From: Pseudomonadota bacterium
Lineage (GTDB): Bacteria; Pseudomonadota; Alphaproteobacteria; Rhizobiales; Rhizobiaceae
DNA: 5,401 nt
Assembly: GCA_023419995.1 (NCBI GenBank)
Contig: JAEZXF010000444.1
Coordinates: 1-5,401 of the forward strand
Reading direction: 5' to 3'
The translations under genes and the position numbers were made by a program. Below, piece by piece: positions 5,268 through 5,401 of this stretch. The first letter of the stretch is position 1, and each line of letters starts with the position of its first letter. A model generated the notes under the pieces. It saw only the letters and a list, made by a program, of their open reading frames with translations, had not been told where the DNA came from and ran no database searches.

Positions 5268-5401
5268 ATGAAACGACATTCGGTACTCGGCTTCGGCCTC
5301 GTTGCGGCGATGTTCGCCTCGCTGGCGGCAGGAGCCGCCAGCGCCCAGGAACAGCGTTTCGTCTCGGTCGGCACCGGAGGCGTGACCGGCGTGTACTATC
5401 C
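5268..5401 (+). CDS. TAXI-family TRAP-transporter solute-binding protein, N-terminal part
   Basis: The first 44 codons are present and the gene runs off the right edge. Residues 1-26 are a signal peptide: basic MKRH, a hydrophobic core, and an ASA cleavage site before QEQ. The mature protein begins QEQRFVSVGTGGVTGVYYP, which matches the first strand and ligand loop of TAXI-type TRAP receptors. These are periplasmic proteins that hand small carboxylates or amino acids to a fused DctQM-type membrane permease. The permease gene is expected just beyond the window. AGGGAGA (5253-5259) before ATG supports the start. The 158-base gap to the aminotransferase holds a weak terminator-like hairpin. The transporter is likely to import the substrate of this pathway. 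Confidence 0.9.
   Translation, partial: MKRHSVLGFGLVAAMFASLAAGAASAQEQRFVSVGTGGVTGVYY

Overview
The window looks like chromosomal or accessory DNA of a high-GC alphaproteobacterium, most likely Hyphomicrobiales/Phyllobacteriaceae (Mesorhizobium-like). This rests on strong G/C bias at third codon positions, typical rhizobial protein families, and the N-terminus of a transposase resembling IS3-family elements I know from rhizobia. The taxonomic call is an inference; no rRNA or other marker is present.

Left part (1-1892). At the extreme left is the 5' end of an insertion sequence, with the first 14 codons of a transposase leading out of the window on the minus strand. It has inserted into a gene for a secreted CHAT-domain protein, which now keeps only its signal peptide, a helical region and the start of the CHAT domain. 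Next comes a small minus-strand membrane protein (930-1112). A 500-base gene-poor stretch (1113-1612) follows, holding a decayed LuxR-type helix-turn-helix. After it are two tiny overlapping plus-strand membrane-protein genes of 64 and 33 residues. The SD of the first can pair perfectly with a sequence about 40 bases upstream. This part has the patchwork look of a decaying accessory region.

Right part (1966-5401). This is a compact catabolic cluster. A BKACE-family (DUF849, beta-keto acid cleavage) enzyme is transcribed leftward. Divergent from it are an RpiR-type HTH-SIS regulator, a class-III PLP aminotransferase joined to it by an ATGA overlap, and the start of a TAXI-type TRAP-transporter binding protein that runs off the right edge. 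The 94-base divergent intergenic region carries a dyad that is a candidate operator for the RpiR protein.

Working model (inference): the TAXI-TRAP system imports an amino-carboxylate, the aminotransferase converts it to a keto acid (or to a precursor of one), and the BKACE enzyme cleaves the beta-keto acid with acetyl-CoA to give acetoacetate and a new acyl-CoA. The RpiR protein would switch the system by sensing a pathway ligand through its SIS domain. The substrate cannot be told from this sequence.
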